Below, piece after piece: positions 49,833 to 58,398 of a DNA stretch of 64,000 nt (position 1 is its first letter; each line of letters starts with the position of its first letter). This stretch comes from Micromonospora sp. NBRC 110009 (GTDB lineage: Bacteria; Actinomycetota; Actinomycetes; Mycobacteriales; Micromonosporaceae): contig NZ_CP130427.1 in assembly GCF_030518795.1 (NCBI RefSeq), positions 2,046,001 to 2,110,000 of the forward strand. Reading direction: 5' to 3'. The position numbers and the translations under genes were made by a program. The notes below the pieces were generated by a model, which saw only the letters and a program-made list of their open reading frames with translations, was not told the DNA's origin and made no database searches.

Positions 49833-50366
49833 TCACCTGCTTCCCGTGTAGGAGGGCTGTTGCAAGAGGTGGCGGAGCTTGTCCAGGGCCCGGGAGTGCT
49901 GGCTCTTGACCGTGCCGACGGAGCAGCCCAGCAGCCGGGCCACCTCCCGCTCCGGCAGGTCCTCGTAGTGGCGCAGCACCACCACCGCGCGCTGCCTCGG
50001 CGGCAACGCGCGGAGCGCCCGACGCAGCCCGACGGCGTCGTGGTCGGGATCGGCCTGCGGCGCGGCCCGGTCGGGGACCTCGGCGACGAGGTTCTCCCGC
50101 CGGCGCCGCCGCCAGAACGAGGTGTGGTTGTTCACCAGTGCCCGGCGAAGGTAGGCGTGCAGGTCGTCGCTGTGGGACAACCTGCGCCACCGCTCGTACA
50201 TCCGGACCAGGCTGTCCTGGAGCAGCTCCTCGGCCCGCCACCGGTCCCCGGCCAGGAGCATGGCCAGCCGGATGTGGCGGCGCCAGGCCTCCTCGACGAA
50301 GGCCACGTACGCGGCGTCCGCCGTCGACAGTCGCGTGTTCTGGTCGGTCACGCCCCTACCACGCAC
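49833..50366 (-). CDS. SigE-family ECF RNA polymerase sigma factor
   Basis: A 177-aa ECF sigma factor. Sigma-2: FVEEAWRRHIRLAMLLAGDRWRAEELLQDSLVRMYERW; sigma-4: LPPRQRAVVVLRHYEDLPEREVARLLGCSVGTVKSQHSRALDKLR. The SigE-family pattern (WRAEELLQ, VVLRHYEDL) is clear. GTG 50366 was chosen because AAGG stands 7 nt upstream; GTG 50351 is the alternative. Cotranscribed with the membrane protein gene. Confidence 0.9.
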   Translation of the reverse strand: MRGRGVTDQNTRLSTADAAYVAFVEEAWRRHIRLAMLLAGDRWRAEELLQDSLVRMYERWRRLSHSDDLHAYLRRALVNNHTSFWRRRRRENLVAEVPDRAAPQADPDHDAVGLRRALRALPPRQRAVVVLRHYEDLPEREVARLLGCSVGTVKSQHSRALDKLRHLLQQPSYTGSR

Positions 50367-50403
50367 CGACCTTCCGAAAGGTTGTCCGGCCCGGGCCGGA
50401 CGA

Positions 50404-51888
50404 TCACTTCAGACTGCGCAGCGCGTCCTCGATGGCGCGGTGGAAGGTCGGGTACGCGTAGATCATGTGCCGGAGCTGGCTGATCGGGACGGCCGCGTGC
50501 ACCGCCACCACCAGCGCCGCCAGCACCTCGCCACCGGCCGGGCCGACCGAGGTGGCGCCGACCAGCACGCCCTGGTCGGCGTCGGCGATCAGTTTGATGA
50601 AGCCCGCGTTACCCGCCTTGTGGATCCAGCCCCGGGCGGACGCGGTCAGGTCGGCGTACCCGATCTGGAGGTTGATGCCGCGGTCGCGGGCCTGCTGCTC
50701 GGTGAGGCCGACCGCGCCCACCTCGGGGTCCGTGAAGGTGACCCGGGGCAGCGCCCGGTAGTCGGCGATGGGGACGCTGCCGGCGGCGGCGGACGGCCCG
50801 CCGGCGCTCATCGCCCCGCCGACCGCGCTGACCACCCCGGCCGCGCCGCCGACCACGCTGGCGGTGCCGCTGGCGTCCGGGCCGCCCTGGGTGCGCCGCA
50901 TGTGGTCGAGCACGTCGGCGACGACGATGCCCGCCTGGTACATGGCGATGTGGGTGAACGCGCCCTCGCCGGTGAGGTCGCCGACCGCCCAGATCCCCTC
51001 GGTGACGTGCATCCGCTCGTTCACCGGCAGGTAGCGCTGCCCGGCGTCCAAATCGACCGTGTCCAGGCCCAGCTCCTCCAGGTGCGCCCGGCGGCCGGTC
51101 ACCACCAGCAGCTGCGCACCGGTGTACGCGGCGCCGTCGGCGTGCACGGTGAAGGTGGCACCGTCGTGGCTGACCCGCTGGGCGCGCACCCCGGTCTCGA
51201 TGGTCACTCCGTCGGCGCGCAGCGCCGTCGCGGCGATCTCGGCGGCCTCCGGCTCCTCGACGGCGAGCACCCGGTCGGCCGCCTCGATCACGGTCACCCG
51301 GACGCCGAACCGGGCGAAAACCTGGGCCAGCTCCAACCCGATCGCCCCGCCGCCGAGCACCAGCAGCGTCTCCGGCAGCTCCTCGACCTCGATCGCCTCG
51401 TGGTTGGTCCAGTACGGGGTGTCGGCCAGCCCGTCGATCGGCGGGACGGAGGGGCGGGTGCCGGTGCCGAGCACGATCCCGAACCGGGCCTGGAAGACCT
51501 GGTCGCCGACGCGTACCCGGCCCGGGCCGTCGAGCCGGCCGCTGCCCCGGACGAACCGGCCGCCCTTGCCGGTGAAGCGGTCCACCGCCACCGTGTCGTC
51601 CCAGGTGTCGGTGGCCTCCTCGCGGATCCGCTTCGCCACCGGCGCCCAGTCGGGCCGCACCTCGGCCGAGCCGGCCAGCTCGTTGACCCGGTGCGCCTCG
51701 GCCAGCGCGTTGGCCGCCCGGATCATCATCTTGCTGGGAACGCAGCCCCAGTACGGGCATTCGCCGCCGACCAGGTCCCGCTCGATCCCCACGACGGTGA
51801 GGCCGGCCTCGGCGAGCCGCCCGGCCACCTCCTCGCCGCCGACCCCGAGCCCGACCACGACCACGTCCACCAGTTCCGGCTCCGCCAT
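50404..51888 (-). CDS. Pyridine nucleotide-disulfide oxidoreductase (LPD/MerA-like)
   Basis: A 494-aa flavoprotein disulfide reductase. FAD loop VVVVGLGVGGEEVAGRLAEAG, redox disulfide GGECPYWGCVPSK, NAD(P) loop LVLGGGAIGLELAQ, FAD site AVGDLTGEG and dimerisation His in YAYPTFHRAIEDA (His-Glu pair present). A Gly/Ala/Ser/Val-rich insertion of about 45 residues (330-374) lies before the dimerisation domain and is unusual. The start at MAEPELVDVV is preferred. No lipoyl partner genes are nearby, so the substrate may be mycothione- or NADPH-quinone-like. Confidence 0.9.
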   Translation of the reverse strand: MAEPELVDVVVVGLGVGGEEVAGRLAEAGLTVVGIERDLVGGECPYWGCVPSKMMIRAANALAEAHRVNELAGSAEVRPDWAPVAKRIREEATDTWDDTVAVDRFTGKGGRFVRGSGRLDGPGRVRVGDQVFQARFGIVLGTGTRPSVPPIDGLADTPYWTNHEAIEVEELPETLLVLGGGAIGLELAQVFARFGVRVTVIEAADRVLAVEEPEAAEIAATALRADGVTIETGVRAQRVSHDGATFTVHADGAAYTGAQLLVVTGRRAHLEELGLDTVDLDAGQRYLPVNERMHVTEGIWAVGDLTGEGAFTHIAMYQAGIVVADVLDHMRRTQGGPDASGTASVVGGAAGVVSAVGGAMSAGGPSAAAGSVPIADYRALPRVTFTDPEVGAVGLTEQQARDRGINLQIGYADLTASARGWIHKAGNAGFIKLIADADQGVLVGATSVGPAGGEVLAALVVAVHAAVPISQLRHMIYAYPTFHRAIEDALRSLK

Positions 51889-51980
51889 CCCGTCAGCATT
51901 CCGCACCGCCGGGTCGTCGGCCACCAGACCGGGCCGGAATTCCCGCGCCGGTAATCCTCGGGACCGCCTACCGTGGCCGG

Positions 51981-53081
51981 ATGCACGCGCGCTTCGCCCC
52001 GGTCCGGGACTGCTTCCACGACCTCTTCGCCGCTGGCCGGGAGACCGGCGCGGCGCTGACGATCTGGTACGACGGCACGCCCGTGGTCGACCTGGCCGGC
52101 GGCTCCCGCGCGGCCGTGCCGCCCGGGAGCGCGGTTCCGGCGGCCGGGGCCGACCAGCCGTGGCGACCGGACACCCTGGTCAACGTCTATTCGGTGGGCA
52201 AGCCGGTGGCGGCGCTCTGCCTGCTCGCGCTGGTCGACCGGGGACGGGTCGACCTGGACGCGCCGGTGTCCGCGTACTGGCCGGAGTTCCGCACCCCGGC
52301 CACCGTGCGGCAGGTGCTCAGCCACACCGCCGGGCTGCCGGCGTTCCCGGTGCCCCGGCCCGCCGAGGCGGTCGCCGACTGGGGGCTGCTCTGCGCCGAC
52401 CTGGCCGCCGCCGAGCCCGAGTGGGCGCCGGGGTCCGTCGCGGGCGAGCACGCCTGGACGTACGGGCATCTGGTGGGCGAGCTGGTCCGCCGGGTGGACG
52501 GGCGGCCGGTGGGGCGGTTCCTGGCCGAAGAGATCGCCGGGCCGTGGCGCCTCGACCTGGCCTTCGGGCTGGCCGCGGCGGACCAGCGGCGCTGCGCCGA
52601 CCTGTCGTACGAGGATCCCGGCTGGCCGATTCGGATGCTTGGCGATCCGGGCTCGCTGCGGGCCCGGGCGCTCGGCAACCCGGCCGGCGGACTGGACCTG
52701 GCGGTGCTGAACGGCCCACGGTGGCGGTCCGCCGAGATGCCGGCGGTGAACCTGCACGCCACCGCCGCGGCCCTGGCCCGCCTGTACGCGGGCCTGCTGG
52801 CCGGCGGCACCCTCGACGGGGTGCGGCTGTTCAGCCCGGAGCTGGTCGCCGAGGCGACCCGGGTGCAGTACGACGGGCCGGACCTGGTGCTGGACCGGCG
52901 GGCGTACTGGACGTTGGGCATGCAGTGGGAGCCGGACGGGAGCTGGGGCATGGGCGGGATCGGCGGGAGCAGCGCCTGGGCCGACCCGGACCGCGGCTAC
53001 ACCTTCGCGTACGCGACCGCCCGCCTCGCCGACCACGACCGCGTCGAGGACCTGGTCGAGGCCCTCCACTCCTGCCTCTGA
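51981..53081 (+). CDS. Serine hydrolase, beta-lactamase/EstB-like
   Basis: A 366-aa class C beta-lactamase-fold hydrolase. The nucleophile is in YSVGKP (SxxK), the Tyr motif is TYGHL, and GGIGGSS stands where the KTG-like motif is expected. These are often esterases rather than true lactamases. No signal peptide is evident, so cytosolic. TACCGT (51969-51974) is 6 nt before the ATG, a leaderless pattern. Ends into a GGGGCCCC repeat. Confidence 0.88.
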   Translation: MHARFAPVRDCFHDLFAAGRETGAALTIWYDGTPVVDLAGGSRAAVPPGSAVPAAGADQPWRPDTLVNVYSVGKPVAALCLLALVDRGRVDLDAPVSAYWPEFRTPATVRQVLSHTAGLPAFPVPRPAEAVADWGLLCADLAAAEPEWAPGSVAGEHAWTYGHLVGELVRRVDGRPVGRFLAEEIAGPWRLDLAFGLAAADQRRCADLSYEDPGWPIRMLGDPGSLRARALGNPAGGLDLAVLNGPRWRSAEMPAVNLHATAAALARLYAGLLAGGTLDGVRLFSPELVAEATRVQYDGPDLVLDRRAYWTLGMQWEPDGSWGMGGIGGSSAWADPDRGYTFAYATARLADHDRVEDLVEALHSCL

Positions 53082-53083
53082 CT

Positions 53084-53136
53084 GGTTAGGAGGGGGCCCC
53101 GGTACAACGCCAGGCGTTAACCGGGGCCCCTTCCTT
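53084..53136. repeat. GGGGCCCC palindromic repeat between convergent genes (copy 3)
   Basis: The left arm GGGGGCCCCGGTACAACGCC and right arm GGCGTTAACCGGGGCCCC are inverted and meet almost head to head, so the whole 50-bp gap can fold into one hairpin. It fills the space between the serine hydrolase and crtB genes. Related to copies at 2866 and 4112. Confidence 0.85.
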
Positions 53137-54063
53137 TCAGGCCACCAGGGCCGGCTGGGGCGCGGGGCCGGGGAGCGGTACCGGCGTGCCGGTCGGGGTC
53201 AGGAGGGCTCGCGCGGCCACTGCCACCCGCCGCCGCTGCGGTACCAGGGCCCGCCGCACGAAGACGTCGTAGCCCTGGGCGGCCACCTCGTCGAGGATCC
53301 CGCCGTAGAGCGCGTACGCGGTGCGCATGCAGGCCTGTGAGGCGGGGACGAGCAGCGGGATGCCCGGCGCGGCGGCCAGGTAGTGGGCCTGGGCGCGGGT
53401 CACCTCGTACTCGATCAGGGCGCGGATGTTCGGGGTGGCGCGGCCGGCGGCCCGGGCGGCGAGCAGGTCGGCCCGGCTGACGTCGAACCGAGCCAGGTCC
53501 TCGTCCGGCAGGTAGGTGCGGCCCCGGTCCAGGTCCTCGGCGACGTCCCGGATGAAGTTGGTGAGCTGGAACGCGAAGCCGAGCTGCCGGGCCGGCTCCC
53601 GGGCGGCGGCCGGGTCGGAGCTGCCCAGGATCGGCAGCATCATGGTGCCGATCACGGCCGCCGAACCCTCCATGTAGTCGAGCAGGTCGTCGTAGGTCGG
53701 GTACGACGCGACCGTCAGATCCATCGCCATGCTGCGCAGGAACGCCGCGAAGTCGGCGCGGTCCAGGTCGAAGACGGCAATGGTGTGCAGCACGGCGGGG
53801 AGCAGCGGGTCGTCGGTCCGCTCCCCGTGCAGGCCGGCCAGGAAACGGTCGGACCACTGCCGGAGCCGGACGGCCCGCTCGGCGGGCGGCCGGTCCTCGG
53901 TCCGGTCGACGATCTCGTCGGCGTACCGGGTGAAGCCGTAGAGGGCGTGCACGTGCCGCCGTTTCCACCCGGGCAGCAGCCGGGTGGCGAGATAGTAGGT
54001 GCGGCCGTGACGTCGGTGCAGGTCGCGGCAGCGGTCGTAGGCAGCGGTGAGATCGGTGTCCAC
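53137..54063 (-). CDS. crtB: Phytoene synthase
   Basis: A 308-aa squalene/phytoene synthase that condenses two GGPP to phytoene. The two Asp-rich motifs are DEIVDRTED and DFIRDVAEDLDRGR, with FQLTNFIRD and RTYLP conserved. The start is GTG 54063 because GGAGGAGGG lies just upstream; a longer ATG start would add 12 residues including that site. Divergent from crtE with a 64-bp gap. Confidence 0.94.
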   Translation of the reverse strand: MDTDLTAAYDRCRDLHRRHGRTYYLATRLLPGWKRRHVHALYGFTRYADEIVDRTEDRPPAERAVRLRQWSDRFLAGLHGERTDDPLLPAVLHTIAVFDLDRADFAAFLRSMAMDLTVASYPTYDDLLDYMEGSAAVIGTMMLPILGSSDPAAAREPARQLGFAFQLTNFIRDVAEDLDRGRTYLPDEDLARFDVSRADLLAARAAGRATPNIRALIEYEVTRAQAHYLAAAPGIPLLVPASQACMRTAYALYGGILDEVAAQGYDVFVRRALVPQRRRVAVAARALLTPTGTPVPLPGPAPQPALVA

Positions 54064-54078
54064 CGACCCTCCTCCCAT

Positions 54079-54098
54079 TCGACGCAGCAATCGACGCA
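54079..54098. promoter_or_regulatory. TCGACGCA direct repeats in the crtB/crtE promoter gap
   Basis: TCGACGCA occurs at 54079-54086 and 54091-54098, a 12-bp period. CarH/LitR proteins bind short direct repeats, though the studied spacing is 11 bp, so this is only a candidate operator for the regulator encoded at 57381. TACGCT at 54115-54120 is a likely -10 for crtE. Confidence 0.3.
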
Positions 54099-54127
54099 AC
54101 TCGTAACCCTAAGGTACGCTCGCGCCC

Positions 54128-55282
54128 ATGGCCAACGACGCCGCTACGGGTAACGCGCTCCGGGTCGCGCCGGCACAGCCGGGAGCGACCGGCGATCCGG
54201 TCGACGGCGTGCTGGCCGCGTTCACGATGGACCTGGTGCGGGCCGTCGACGAGACCCTGGTGGCGTTCCTCACCACCGAGGTGGACTCGCTCACCGAGAT
54301 CGACGCGGCGATGGGCGGCTTCGCCGCGACGGCACGCGACTGCGTGCTGGCCGGCGGCAAGCGGGTCCGCCCGACGTTCGCGTACTGGGGATGGCGCGGG
54401 CTGACCGGCGGCGATCAGCCGCTCGCCGGGGTGCTGCCGGCGCTCGCCGCGCTGGAACTGCTGCACACCTTCGCGCTGGTGCACGACGACGTGATGGACG
54501 CCTCCGACACCCGACGGGGCCGGCCCACCGCGCACCGGGCCGCCGCCGCCCGACACCGGGCCGCCGGGCTCACCGGCGACCCGGACCGGTACGGCGAGAC
54601 CGTGGCCGTGTTGATCGGCGACCTCTGCGTGGTCTGGGCCGACCGGCTGATGGCGCACGCGACGGTGCCCCCGGACCGCCTGCTCGACGTCCGGCGCTGC
54701 TACGACCAGATGCGGGTCGAGACCGTCGCCGGGCAGTTCCTCGACGTGCTCGGCGAGCACGACGCGGCGAACTGGTCGGTGGACCGGGCGCTGCGGGTGG
54801 CCCGCTACAAGACCGCCAGCTACACCGTCCAGCGCCCGCTGCTCTTCGGCGCCGCGCTGGCCGGGGCGGCTGCGGAGTCGCCGCTGATCGCCGCGTACAC
54901 CCGCTACGGCCTGGCCGTCGGCGAGGCGTTCCAGCTTTGCGACGACCTCCTCGGCGTCTACGGGGACCCGACCACCACCGGCAAGCCGGCCGGGGACGAC
55001 CTGCGGACCGGCAAGCCGACCGCGCTGCTCATGCTGGCCCGGCAGCTCGCCACCCCGGCCCAGCGCCGGGCGCTCGACCGGGCCGGCCCGGTCACCGGGG
55101 CCGGCGAGGTGGCCTGGCTGGCCGAGCTGGTCCGCGACACCGGGGCGGTGACCCGGGTCGAGCGGATGATCGCCGACCGGGTGACCGAGGCGCTGCGCGC
55201 GCTCGACACCGCGCCGATCGACGAAACCGCCCGCACCGCGTTGACGGGTCTCGCCACCGCCGCCACCACCCGACCGGCATGA
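54128..55282 (+). CDS. crtE: Geranylgeranyl diphosphate synthase (polyprenyl synthetase)
   Basis: A 384-aa prenyltransferase that elongates DMAPP/FPP to GGPP. The first Asp-rich motif is LVHDDVMDASDTRRG, and the second site reads LCDDLLGVYGD. GGKRVRP and KTASYTVQRPL are further conserved. TACGCT lies 7 nt before the ATG, so a leaderless mRNA is likely. First gene of crtE-crtI-idi-litR. Confidence 0.93.
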   Translation: MANDAATGNALRVAPAQPGATGDPVDGVLAAFTMDLVRAVDETLVAFLTTEVDSLTEIDAAMGGFAATARDCVLAGGKRVRPTFAYWGWRGLTGGDQPLAGVLPALAALELLHTFALVHDDVMDASDTRRGRPTAHRAAAARHRAAGLTGDPDRYGETVAVLIGDLCVVWADRLMAHATVPPDRLLDVRRCYDQMRVETVAGQFLDVLGEHDAANWSVDRALRVARYKTASYTVQRPLLFGAALAGAAAESPLIAAYTRYGLAVGEAFQLCDDLLGVYGDPTTTGKPAGDDLRTGKPTALLMLARQLATPAQRRALDRAGPVTGAGEVAWLAELVRDTGAVTRVERMIADRVTEALRALDTAPIDETARTALTGLATAATTRPA

Positions 55283-55310
55283 TGGGCAACTTCGTGAGGG
55301 AGGTGGTCGC

Positions 55311-56792
55311 GTGCGGAGCGTGACCGGACGTACCGACCGGGTCGTGGTCGTCGGCGCCGGCCTGGGCGGGCTGGCCTGCGCGCTGCACCTGGCCGGGAGC
55401 GGCCGGCAGGTGACCGTCCTGGAACGCGAGCCGGTGCCGGGCGGGCGCGCCGGCCGGCTCAGCGTCGACGGGTACGAGTTCGACACCGGCCCGACCGTGC
55501 TGACCATGCCCGACCTGATCGCCGAGGCGCTCAGCGCGGTCGGCGAGGAGCTGACCGACTGGCTCGACCTGACCCCGCTCGACCCGGCCTACCGGGCGTA
55601 CTACCCGGACGGGTCGACGCTGGACGTCATCGCCGACACCACCCGGATGGCCGCCGAGATCGCCCGGGTCTGCGGCCCCCGTGAGGCCGACGGCTACCTG
55701 CGCTTCGTCGACTACGCGCGGAACCTGTGGCGGTGGGAGCGGGCCGACTTCATCGAGCGCAACCTGGACGCGCCGACCGACCTGCTCACCGGCAACCTGC
55801 TGAAGCTGCTGGCGAACGGGGCGTTCCGGCGGCTCCAGACGAAGATCAACCAGTTCTTCCGCGACCCGCGTACCCAGCGGATCTTCTCCTTCCAGGCCAT
55901 GTACGCGGGCCTCGCCCCGCACGACGCGCTGGCCATCTACGCGGTCATCGCGTACCTCGACTCGGTGGCCGGGGTGTGCTTCCCGCGCGGCGGCATCCAC
56001 GCGGTCTCCCGGGCGATGGCCGGCGCGGCGGAGAAGCACGGCGTGCAGATCCGGTACGGGACCACGGTGACCCGGGTCGAGACCACGCACGGCCGGGCCA
56101 CCGGGGTGGTGACCGCCGACGGCGAACTGGTCCCCGCGGACGTGGTGGTGCTCAATCCCGACCTGCCGGTCGCCTACCGCGACCTGCTCCCCGCGGGCCG
56201 GCAGCGGCGGCTCACCTACTCGCCCTCGTGCGTCGTGCTGCACGTCGGTTCGACGCGGGGCTACGCGAAGATCGCCCACCACAACATCCACTTCGGGCGG
56301 TCCTGGAAGGGCACGTTCGACGAGGTGATCCGGCGAGGCGAGCTGATGACCGACCCGTCGCTGCTGGTCACGAACCCGAGCCGGAGCGACCCGTCGGTGG
56401 CCCCGGCCGGCCGGCACACCTACTACGTGCTCGCCCCGGTGCCGAACCTCGACCGGGCCCCGTTCGACTGGCCCGGCGACCTGACCCACCGCTACACCGA
56501 CCAGCTCGTCGGGACGCTGGAGGAGCGGGGCTACGTCGGCTTCGGCGACGGGATCGAGGTGCTGCGCGCGGTCACCCCGGCCGAGTGGGCGGAGCAGGGC
56601 ATGGCCGCCGGCACCCCGTTCGCCGCCGCACACAGCCTCTTCCAGACCGGACCGTTCCGCCCGTCCAACCTGCACCGGACGCTCGGCAACGTGGTCTTCG
56701 TCGGCTCCGGCACCCAGCCCGGCGTGGGCGTGCCGATGGTCCTGATCAGCGGCAAGCTCGCCGCCGCCCGCGTCACCGGGAGGACGTCATGA
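55311..56792 (+). CDS. crtI: Phytoene desaturase (CrtI-type)
   Basis: A 493-aa FAD-dependent desaturase converting phytoene to lycopene (or neurosporene). N-terminal dinucleotide motif VVVVGAGLGGLACALHLAGSG, GGRAG, DTGPTVLTMP, and the bacterial phytoene dehydrogenase signature NVVFVGSGTQPGVGVPMV near the end. GGGAGGTGG precedes the GTG start. Overlaps idi as ATGA. Confidence 0.94.
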   Translation: MRSVTGRTDRVVVVGAGLGGLACALHLAGSGRQVTVLEREPVPGGRAGRLSVDGYEFDTGPTVLTMPDLIAEALSAVGEELTDWLDLTPLDPAYRAYYPDGSTLDVIADTTRMAAEIARVCGPREADGYLRFVDYARNLWRWERADFIERNLDAPTDLLTGNLLKLLANGAFRRLQTKINQFFRDPRTQRIFSFQAMYAGLAPHDALAIYAVIAYLDSVAGVCFPRGGIHAVSRAMAGAAEKHGVQIRYGTTVTRVETTHGRATGVVTADGELVPADVVVLNPDLPVAYRDLLPAGRQRRLTYSPSCVVLHVGSTRGYAKIAHHNIHFGRSWKGTFDEVIRRGELMTDPSLLVTNPSRSDPSVAPAGRHTYYVLAPVPNLDRAPFDWPGDLTHRYTDQLVGTLEERGYVGFGDGIEVLRAVTPAEWAEQGMAAGTPFAAAHSLFQTGPFRPSNLHRTLGNVVFVGSGTQPGVGVPMVLISGKLAAARVTGRTS

Positions 56793-57391
56793 CCGCCCGC
56801 GAGGGACACCTGGTCGAGCTGGTCGACGACGCCGGGCAGGTGCTCGGCGCGGCGACCGTGTCCGCCGCCCACCAGCCGCCCGGTCGGCTGCACCGGGCGT
56901 TCTCGGTGCTCCTGGTCGACCCGCAGGGCCGGACCCTGCTCCAGCAGCGGGCCGCCGCGAAGACCCGGTTCCCGCTGCGCTGGGCCAACTCCTGCTGCGG
57001 GCACCCGCTGCCGGGCCAGTCGCCGGTCGAGGCGGCCAACCGCCGCCTCGCCGAGGAACTCGGCATCGGCCCGGTCGACCTCACCGAGGTCGGGGTGTAC
57101 GTCTACTACGCCGAGGACCCGGCGACCGGCCGCGTCGAGTTCGAGTACGACCACGTGCTCCGTGCCGAGGTGCCCGCCGACCTGGCCAGCCGGCCGGATC
57201 CCGACGAGGTGGCCGCCCTGCGCTGGGTCGACCCGCGCGAACTGGAGGCCGACCTCGACGCCGACCCGCGCGCGTACGCGCCGTGGCTCGGCGGGGTGGT
57301 GAACCGGCTGCTGCGGCCGGCGCGGCCCGCCGGCGAGGCGCCCGGCGCCGTCCCGGCCGACGAGGCACCGGAGCGGCCGGGTGGCCGATGA
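56789..57391 (+). CDS. idi: Isopentenyl-diphosphate delta-isomerase, type I
   Basis: A 200-aa Nudix-fold isomerase interconverting IPP and DMAPP. Active-site Cys in NSCCGHP, the Nudix-like AANRRLAEELGI, and metal-binding Glu residues in YYAEDP and FEYDHV. A 25-residue Pro/Ala tail is added. ATG 56789 overlaps the crtI stop; the end overlaps litR by 11 nt. Supplies precursor balance for the carotenoid pathway. Confidence 0.94.
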   Translation: MTAREGHLVELVDDAGQVLGAATVSAAHQPPGRLHRAFSVLLVDPQGRTLLQQRAAAKTRFPLRWANSCCGHPLPGQSPVEAANRRLAEELGIGPVDLTEVGVYVYYAEDPATGRVEFEYDHVLRAEVPADLASRPDPDEVAALRWVDPRELEADLDADPRAYAPWLGGVVNRLLRPARPAGEAPGAVPADEAPERPGGR

Positions 57392-58322
57392 GGCGCTGAG
57401 CGCGGGGGCCGTCGCGCGCCGGCTGGGGGTCGCGGTCACCACGCTGCGCACCTGGCACCAGCGCTACGGTCTCGGTCCCAGCCAGCACGTACCGGGACAG
57501 CACCGGCGCTACACGCCGGCCGATCTCGCGCGCCTCGAGATCATGCGGCGGCTCACCGCCGAGGGGGTCACCCCGGCCGAGGCGGCCCGCTGGGCGCGGC
57601 AGGCATCCGGGGCCAGCCCGGTCGGCCTCAGGACGCGGCGTCCAGGCGACACCCGGGACGGCGGCGGGACGACCATTCCCGTCGGCCGGGCCGGGCCGCT
57701 CGCCCGGGGCCTGGCCCGCGCCGCCATGCGGCTGGACCCGGTGGCCATCGGCGAGACGATCGCGCACGCCCTCGACACCGACGGTGTGGTGGCGACCTGG
57801 GACGGCCTGCTCCGGCCGGTGCTCGCCGGCATCGGCGAGCGGCACGCCGCCACCGCCGGGCTGATCGAGGTGGAACACCTGATGTCCCGCTCCGTCTCCG
57901 AGGCGTTCGCCACGGTGGCCCGGGCGCGGCCGCCCGCCGGGCCGGCCCGGATCCTGCTCTCCTGCGCCGACGAGGAGCAGCACACCCTGCCGCTCGAGGC
58001 GCTGGCCGCCGCCCTCGCCGAGGCCGGGGTGGGCTACCGCCTGCTGGGGGCGCGGGTGCCGGAGGCGGCCCTGCTCGAGGCGGTCGCCCGGACCGGACCG
58101 GCGGCCGTCGTGCTCTGGTCGCACACCCCGGCCACCGCCGATCCCCACCAGCTCGCCGCGCTGCTCGCCGCCCCGCGCCGGCCGCTGCTGGTGCTCGCGG
58201 CGGGGCCGGGCTGGCGGGCCGAAACCCTGCCCGCCGGTGTGGCCCGCCCGGTGGACCTGACCGAGGCGGTCTCGCTGGCGCTGGCCGTCCGGGACTCGCT
58301 GGACCAGTCCGCGGCCGGCTGA
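57381..58322 (+). CDS. litR: MerR-family, cobalamin-binding regulator (LitR/CarH-like)
   Basis: A 313-aa regulator with an N-terminal MerR winged helix (SAGAVARRLGVAVTTLRTWHQRYGLGPS) and a C-terminal B12-binding region. The four-helix cap contains Trp140 and Glu165-His166 (IEVEHLMSRSV), and the Rossmann part has His201 in DEEQHTL, the expected lower axial ligand. These residues match CarH/LitR photoreceptors that use adenosylcobalamin to repress carotenoid genes in the dark. Translationally coupled to idi. Confidence 0.9.
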   Translation: MADEALSAGAVARRLGVAVTTLRTWHQRYGLGPSQHVPGQHRRYTPADLARLEIMRRLTAEGVTPAEAARWARQASGASPVGLRTRRPGDTRDGGGTTIPVGRAGPLARGLARAAMRLDPVAIGETIAHALDTDGVVATWDGLLRPVLAGIGERHAATAGLIEVEHLMSRSVSEAFATVARARPPAGPARILLSCADEEQHTLPLEALAAALAEAGVGYRLLGARVPEAALLEAVARTGPAAVVLWSHTPATADPHQLAALLAAPRRPLLVLAAGPGWRAETLPAGVARPVDLTEAVSLALAVRDSLDQSAAG

Positions 58323-58398
58323 CCCGCCCTCCCGCTGTGGCGCTTCGTCCACTACGGTCGGAAAGTCCGCGTACCCCGACCCCCCTTCGGGAGCGACG

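Noticed and set aside
54079..54110. True 11-bp CarH operator array
   Set aside because: Only two units were found and their period is 12 bp, not the 11 bp described for CarH, so I list it only as a weak candidate.
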